A stretch of DNA of 64,000 nt from the NCBI GenBank assembly GCA_045804965.1, contig JBJMMD010000047.1, positions 248,001 through 312,000 of the forward strand, in the 5' to 3' direction. Under the pieces are notes generated by a model, which was not told the DNA's origin, did no database searches, and was given only the letters and a program-made list of their open reading frames with translations. The stretch comes from CAVTUU01 sp045804965. Its GTDB lineage: Bacteria > Chloroflexota > Chloroflexia > Thermomicrobiales > UBA6265. A program made the position numbers and the translations under genes. Shown in pieces: positions 60,205-64,000 of this stretch. The number at the start of each line of letters is the position of its first letter. The first letter of the stretch is position 1.

Positions 60205-61488
60205 TTACCTGGGCGGATGGCTGGCGCCGGCCGCGTGTTCGATACCAGAGCGAGCACTCACTGGCTTCTGCGCCTGCTCACCGCGTCGGGCCGCGGCGAG
60301 TCCGATCCCTGCGGCCGCGATCGCGGCCAATCCGCCGACGAGCAAAGCCCACCGCGCTCCCGCGTGCTCACCGAGGTAGCCCATAATCGGCCCGCCCACG
60401 GGCGTGGTGCCAAGAAACGCGACCGACCATAATGCCATGACCCGACCCTGCATCTCAGGGCTGCTTTCAAATTGCAGCGTCACATTCCCAAGCGATGTGA
60501 AGTTGATCGAAAAGAACCCGACGACAAGCATCAACACCGTTGCCACAATCAGCGACGGCGCGAGTGCGACGAGCAAAACAGATAAGCCAAAGAGGAACGA
60601 CGAAGCGACCAGCATCCGCAACGAACTTCGCCTTCGGCTCGCGGTGTAGAGGCCGCCCACAACTGCCCCGGCTCCCATCGCTGCGGTCAACGCGGCATAT
60701 CCTCCGGCGTTGGAATTGAAGGTGAACTCGGCGAAGAGCGGCAGCACGACTGAGAATTCGTAGGTAAACATGCCGACGATTGCCATCATCACCAAGACGT
60801 TCCGCACGGCAGGAGTGGCGCGAACGTAGCGCAGGCCCGCCATCAGTTGGCCCTTGGCGGCAGGAACGGCTGCGGTAGGCAGGAGGTCAGACGCTCGCAT
60901 CATCGCGAGCATCACGACCACAACCCCGTACGAGAGTCCGTCGATCAAGAAACAGGCGCCGAGTCCGACTGTCGCGACGAGCGCGCCCGCGATCGTCGGG
61001 CCGATGACCCGAGCGAGATTCATCTCGGTCGAATTCAGGGAAACGGCGTTCGCGAGAAGGTCATTGCCGACCATTTCTCGCACGAACGTCTGCCGCGTCG
61101 GATTGTCGAAGACCTTAATCAGTCCGAGCAAGGTAGCAGTAAGGAACAGCATCCACAGCTCGATCCAGTCCTCGACCACGAGGACGCCGACAGAGAGCCC
61201 CAGCGCGCACGCCGAGCCTTGCGTGGCATAAAGAATTCGTCGTTTTGGAAACCGGTCGGCGATGACGCCACCCCAGGGACCAAGGAACAGCACCGGGATC
61301 GATTGTAAAGCGATGACGAGACCAAGCTGCGTGCCCGAACCGGTCAACTTCAGGACGAGCAAGCCCTGAGCGACCGACTGCATCCACGTGCCGGAAAGCG
61401 AGATTCCCTGGCCGATGGCAAAGAGGCGATAGTTCCGAATCGAGAGCGAGGCAAACGTACGTTGACCAAAAGCGCGGAACGGCTCCAT
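60205..61488 (-). CDS. MFS transporter (EntS-like exporter)
   Basis: A 427-residue protein with about 12 membrane helices. RNYRLFAIGQGISLSGTWMQ near the N-terminus, VIADRFPKRRILYATQG near residue 80 (the MFS A-motif) and DNPTRQTFVREMV near 130 are typical of the EntS/TMP-type exporters. The ATG at 61488 has AAGGAT just upstream; an in-frame ATG 24 codons earlier is possible. It converges on the cyclase gene, so a link to that pathway is only positional. Confidence 0.85.
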   Translation of the reverse strand: MEPFRAFGQRTFASLSIRNYRLFAIGQGISLSGTWMQSVAQGLLVLKLTGSGTQLGLVIALQSIPVLFLGPWGGVIADRFPKRRILYATQGSACALGLSVGVLVVEDWIELWMLFLTATLLGLIKVFDNPTRQTFVREMVGNDLLANAVSLNSTEMNLARVIGPTIAGALVATVGLGACFLIDGLSYGVVVVMLAMMRASDLLPTAAVPAAKGQLMAGLRYVRATPAVRNVLVMMAIVGMFTYEFSVVLPLFAEFTFNSNAGGYAALTAAMGAGAVVGGLYTASRRRSSLRMLVASSFLFGLSVLLVALAPSLIVATVLMLVVGFFSINFTSLGNVTLQFESSPEMQGRVMALWSVAFLGTTPVGGPIMGYLGEHAGARWALLVGGLAAIAAAGIGLAAARRGEQAQKPVSARSGIEHAAGASHPPR

Positions 61489-61645
61489 ATCCTTAGTTTC
61501 GCAAATTATCGATTCTCGCGCCAATAAGAAGCGAGAAATGCCGCGCGAAATCTCTTCCATGATTTCTACGCGGCAAGGTGGATCGGTTCCGAACTTGATA
61601 TGCTCACCCGCAGGAGCTGTCTAACACGGGGAAGGTGAAGGATCG

Positions 61646-62053
61646 ATGATGAAGAACACGGACCAGAAGCACATTCTGGTCGTGAACGATACACCAGAAA
61701 TTCTGGACATGTTCCGGGCATTGCTCGGAGAAGAAGGGTTCAAGGTTTCTCTCGATAGATTCACGGTCGAAATGGCGGAAATGCTTTCGAAAGTGAAGAA
61801 CGTTAAGCCAGACCTCATCATCCTTGATTACATTATCGGGCGAGAAGAGTCAGGATGGCAGTTCTTACAGTTGCTGAAGATGGATAGAGAAACCAGACGC
61901 ATCCCTGTCGTCGTTTGCACTGGGGCGGCGCGACAGGTCGAAGCGATTTTGGCCCATCTCGATGAGATGGGGGTCGCTGTCGTGCTCAAACCGTTTGACA
62001 TCGATCATCTCCTCGACATTTTGAGGAAATCACTCGACGGCTCCGCAGAATAG
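61646..62053 (+). CDS. Single-domain response regulator
   Basis: A 135-residue receiver domain. HILVVNDTPEILDMFRALLG holds the acidic pocket (Asn-Asp rather than Asp-Asp), the phospho-Asp is in PDLIILDYIIGREE near residue 56, and VVVCTGAA plus VVLKPFDIDHLL near 110 complete the fold. No output domain. AAGGATCG precedes the ATG. No kinase is adjacent, so it is an orphan. Confidence 0.87.
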   Translation: MMKNTDQKHILVVNDTPEILDMFRALLGEEGFKVSLDRFTVEMAEMLSKVKNVKPDLIILDYIIGREESGWQFLQLLKMDRETRRIPVVVCTGAARQVEAILAHLDEMGVAVVLKPFDIDHLLDILRKSLDGSAE

Positions 62054-62330
62054 CTCGCGCGACTGGCTTTGGCACCGGTGCCCGGCGAAGTCGGACGGAG
62101 CTTCCTCACCGCCGGCGGTCGGCATTCGCGGCGATCGAGCAATAGATCAACGAGTTCCAGCGCCACACGTGCGCGGTTCAAGCCAGCTCCTCTGGATTCG
62201 GGAGAGTTTGGATGCCAGAGGCGGCGGACATTTGCTCATGGGTACCCATACGGTCTCTGGATCGGCCGCTCAGGATTATGTCCGATCAGTCCGAGACGTC
62301 GTTTTTGCCCTATCTGTGGGCGTTTTGGGG
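62054..62330. other. Non-coding stretch left of the degenerate tRNA copy
   Basis: Overlapping open frames are present (62069-62440, 62169-62576) but lack recognisable sequence and ribosome sites. The only notable element in the wider region is the tRNA-Gly-like fragment at 62331. Confidence 0.45.
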
Positions 62331-62377
62331 GAGCGAGTGATGAGATTCCAACCCACCACATTCTGCTTGGGAGGCTG
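62331..62377 (-). pseudogene. Degenerate tRNA-Gly(CCC) 3' fragment
   Basis: These 47 bases match 63073-63119, the 3' two thirds of the intact minus-strand tRNA-Gly, at 40 positions, in the same orientation. The anticodon-region segment CATTCTGCTTGGGA is intact while the T-arm and acceptor have substitutions. It is either a decayed att copy or a tRNA pseudogene. Confidence 0.75.
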
Positions 62378-62576
62378 TGGATGTATGGCCGAGACGTTCA
62401 AGCGCCGCGCCAACGAGATAATCAGAAATACACGAGTTAGTAATATTGTCGCCAGAGTCCATAGGTGCAGTTGGTCGGCGAGCGATATCTCTGAAATTGC
62501 CGGCTGGCCGCGGACGAGCGGATCATTGCACGCGAAGAGGCAGCCTCCTCCGGCCAGCCAAACAAGGAGCCACTAG

Positions 62577-62915
62577 ATGACGCGATACCTGATCTCCTTC
62601 GATGATGGTTCAATGGTCTTCCCCGAGGAGGACTTGGCTGAAGTGGCAGAAGCCGCTCACAAGGTGGTCCAGGAGGCTAAGCGCGCAGGCGCGTGGATTT
62701 TCGGCGGCGGAGTGCTAAATCAGCAAGCAAACATCGTGGCCACCGACGGGACTATCATTGATGGGCCGTATCCAGAGACCAAGGCGGTCGTCGGCGGGTT
62801 CTCGATAATTGACGTGCGCTCGCGCGAAGAGGCGCTGAAATGGGCCGCCAAGATCGCGGCTGCCTGCCGGTGTGCCCAAGAGGTACGGGAAATCATGCCC
62901 GACCCAGACGCCTGA
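62577..62915 (+). CDS. YCII-related (DGPF-domain) protein
   Basis: A 112-residue dimeric alpha/beta-barrel protein. MTRYLISFDDGS at the start, GAWIFGGGVLNQQANIVATD near residue 38, the DGPF-equivalent DGPYPETKAVVGGFSIIDVR near 62 and REEALKWAAK are diagnostic. Function is unknown; some relatives are fused to ECF sigma factors. AAGGAG lies eight bases upstream. It lies between the degenerate and intact tRNA-Gly copies. Confidence 0.88.
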   Translation: MTRYLISFDDGSMVFPEEDLAEVAEAAHKVVQEAKRAGAWIFGGGVLNQQANIVATDGTIIDGPYPETKAVVGGFSIIDVRSREEALKWAAKIAAACRCAQEVREIMPDPDA

Positions 62916-63073
62916 TCGAGAGTCCATTGAGTCCGTAGGCCTCAAGATCACGATTGTGTTTCACTGACGAGAATCAGGTGAAGTGAAAAATACTTGTATC
63001 AGCAGCGATTGAGAACAACCGCAAACACAATCGGCCTAGAAGCTTGATGACGTTAGTTGGCGTTAAGTTCCGG

Positions 63074-63146
63074 AGCGGGTGATGGGACTCGAACCCACGA
63101 CATTCTGCTTGGGAAGCAGACACTCTGCCAACTGAGTTACACCCGC
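63074..63146 (-). tRNA. tRNA-Gly (anticodon CCC)
   Basis: Minus-strand cloverleaf: acceptor GCGGGTG/CACCCGC, anticodon stem TCTGC/GCAGA with loop TTCCCAA, T loop GGTTCGAGTCC, discriminator T. CCA not encoded. Confidence 0.95.
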
Positions 63147-63162
63147 ATGTTCCTAAGGCCCG

Positions 63163-63191
63163 ATTCTATCATTTTGCCTCTTCTCGGTCTA
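63163..63191 (-). promoter_or_regulatory. Promoter of tRNA-Gly
   Basis: On the minus strand, TAGACC (plus 63186-63191) and TAGAAT (63163-63168) with a 17-bp spacer, 17 bp before the tRNA 5' end. Confidence 0.55.
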
Positions 63192-63256
63192 CCTCTTTAA
63201 CGCCTATGGAGCGCGCTCGTTTCGCCTTGGGGACGTGCCTTTTGTTGCCGTTTGCG

Positions 63257-63286
63257 TTGACTTGATCTGCCGCGCTCACGTATACT
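63257..63286 (+). promoter_or_regulatory. Promoter of tRNA-Ala
   Basis: TTGACT (63257-63262) and TATACT (63281-63286) with an 18-bp spacer, 16 bp before the tRNA. Confidence 0.65.
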
Positions 63287-63302
63287 CGCGGCGGTTCCAA
63301 GT

Positions 63303-63378
<76 letters not shown>

Positions 63379-63387
63379 CTTGACGAA

Positions 63388-63410
63388 AACCCGGCCAAAA
63401 TGGCCGGGTT
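63388..63410. terminator. Bidirectional hairpin between tRNA-Ala and ftsH
   Basis: AACCCGGCCA (63388-63397) and TGGCCGGGTT (63401-63410) form a ten-bp stem. On the minus strand it continues into TTTTCG, so it fits an intrinsic terminator for ftsH, and it also follows tRNA-Ala on the plus strand. Confidence 0.7.
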
Positions 63411-63444
63411 CGTTGCCGCTCGCTGTTTCGCGAAATCGGTTCAA

Positions 63445-64000
63445 TCAGTCGGCTGGTTGTGGCCGCAGTTGGCCAGCCGGAGGCAAATCCCTTTCGGGCC
63501 GCTCGGGCTCGGGAGCCTTTTCCGCCTGGCGCGCGGCCATCGAGTCTTGCGCCTCAATCGCAGGGCGGCCAATTGGCGGGCCCACGAGCTCGGGTTTCGG
63601 TCGCGGCGAGTCGAAGAGGGCTTCAAGCTCTTCGCCCTCGATGGTTTCCTCTCGAATGAGAAGCTGCGCGATCGCTTCCAGCTTGTCAAAATTGTTGGTC
63701 AGTACGTCGAGCGCGCGTTGGTGCGCGGAGTCGACGAGCTGTCGAATTTCTTGGTCAATTTGATAAGCGACTTCATCGCTGTAATTGCGTTGCTCGCTGA
63801 TCTCGCGACCTAAGAAGACCAACTCTTCTTTCTTGCCAAAGGCGAGCGGTCCAAGTGACTCGCTCATGCCGAACTCGGTCACCATCCGGCGGGCGATCAT
63901 GGTTGCCCGTTCGATGTCGTTTGCCGCGCCGGTCGATTGCTCCGCGAACACGAGCATTTCGGCAACTTGCCCGGCCATGAAGACGCCTAGGTCATCTTCG
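63445..64000 (-). CDS. ftsH: ATP-dependent zinc metalloprotease FtsH (C-terminal part, runs off the window)
   Basis: The last 185 residues of a membrane-bound AAA+ protease; the frame is open to the right edge. AGQVAEMLVFAEQSTGAAND and IERATMIARRMVTEFGMSES are the conserved peptidase-domain helices following the HExxH site, which lies beyond the window. SDEVAYQIDQEIRQLVDSAH and LLIREETIEGEELEALF complete the domain. A Pro/Glu/Arg-rich tail of about 50 residues follows. Confidence 0.93.
   Translation of the reverse strand, partial: EDDLGVFMAGQVAEMLVFAEQSTGAANDIERATMIARRMVTEFGMSESLGPLAFGKKEELVFLGREISEQRNYSDEVAYQIDQEIRQLVDSAHQRALDVLTNNFDKLEAIAQLLIREETIEGEELEALFDSPRPKPELVGPPIGRPAIEAQDSMAARQAEKAPEPERPERDLPPAGQLRPQPAD

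Noticed and set aside
62069..62576. Two overlapping frames before the YCII gene
   Set aside because: They run through the degenerate tRNA copy and lack any protein-like pattern.

Overview
This 64 kb window is a chromosomal segment of a free-living bacterium, most likely a member of the Chloroflexota (Thermomicrobia-like). That placement is an inference from gene content, not a phylogeny. The supporting points are moderate-to-high G+C, frequent GTG and TTG starts, a split glycine dehydrogenase subunit (GcvPA), PurS/PurQ/PurL-type purine synthesis, an iron-sulfur PurF, a glmS self-cleaving ribozyme and a Gram-positive-type LexA box (GAAC-N4-GTTC). Most of the window is dense housekeeping gene content, interrupted by small decayed accessory islands, several beside tRNA genes.

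Layout. At 0-5.6 kb lie a polyprenyl-phosphate sugar-1-phosphate transferase, glyA, galE, plsY and der. From 5.7 to 15.7 kb a minus-strand one-carbon/purine block runs purB-purC-purS-purQ-purL-purF-gcvT-gcvH-gcvPA; the partner gcvPB is absent here. A divergent 450-bp leader at 15.7-16.2 kb holds a sigma-70-like promoter and a glmS ribozyme, followed by glmS-tatD-rdgB-Mur ligase-polX, which converges on dnaE (22.3-25.8 kb). An XRE repressor with its own promoter/operator, an empty 0.9-kb stretch with a possible structured RNA, and a FolD lacking its cyclohydrolase residues follow. At 28.5-30.2 kb, tRNA-Gln is the edge of a decayed integrative element (att-like repeat, alpha/beta hydrolase, IS5-type relic, integrase stub). 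At 30.3-34.6 kb are an ECF sigma factor, a membrane protein and a YfhO-like protein. At 34.7-38.2 kb are recF, dnaN and a divergent, apparently LexA-controlled Rad52-like annealing protein. A minus-strand operon at 38.4-42.8 kb encodes a TPR protein, a 59-residue Trm112-like protein, RuvB, QueA, an HD hydrolase and a lipoprotein cyclophilin. At 43.0-43.8 kb one promoter appears to serve tRNA-Thr, tRNA-Leu, RNase P RNA and tRNA-His, followed by a second integrase relic.

The right third (45-64 kb) is more accessory. It contains a prokaryotic pentameric ligand-gated channel, a secreted-protein gene broken by an amber codon, a DUF1269-like protein, tRNA-Arg, cinA, ybeY, yqeY, a HIT protein, mutM, a two-component system with PepSY and secreted-protein genes, a histidine-rich protein, a two-subunit TPP decarboxylase with a cyclase-family hydrolase, an MFS exporter, a receiver protein, a degenerate tRNA-Gly copy beside a YCII protein, tRNA-Gly, tRNA-Ala and the 3' part of ftsH.

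Functional links. glyA, gcvT/H/PA and folD make and interconvert the one-carbon folates used in purine synthesis. recF, dnaN, dnaE, polX, ruvB, mutM, rdgB and the Rad52-like gene form a scattered replication and repair set. The least expected features are the glmS ribozyme, the LexA-box-controlled annealing protein, the ligand-gated channel, the tRNA-associated scars and several enzymes with missing catalytic residues.
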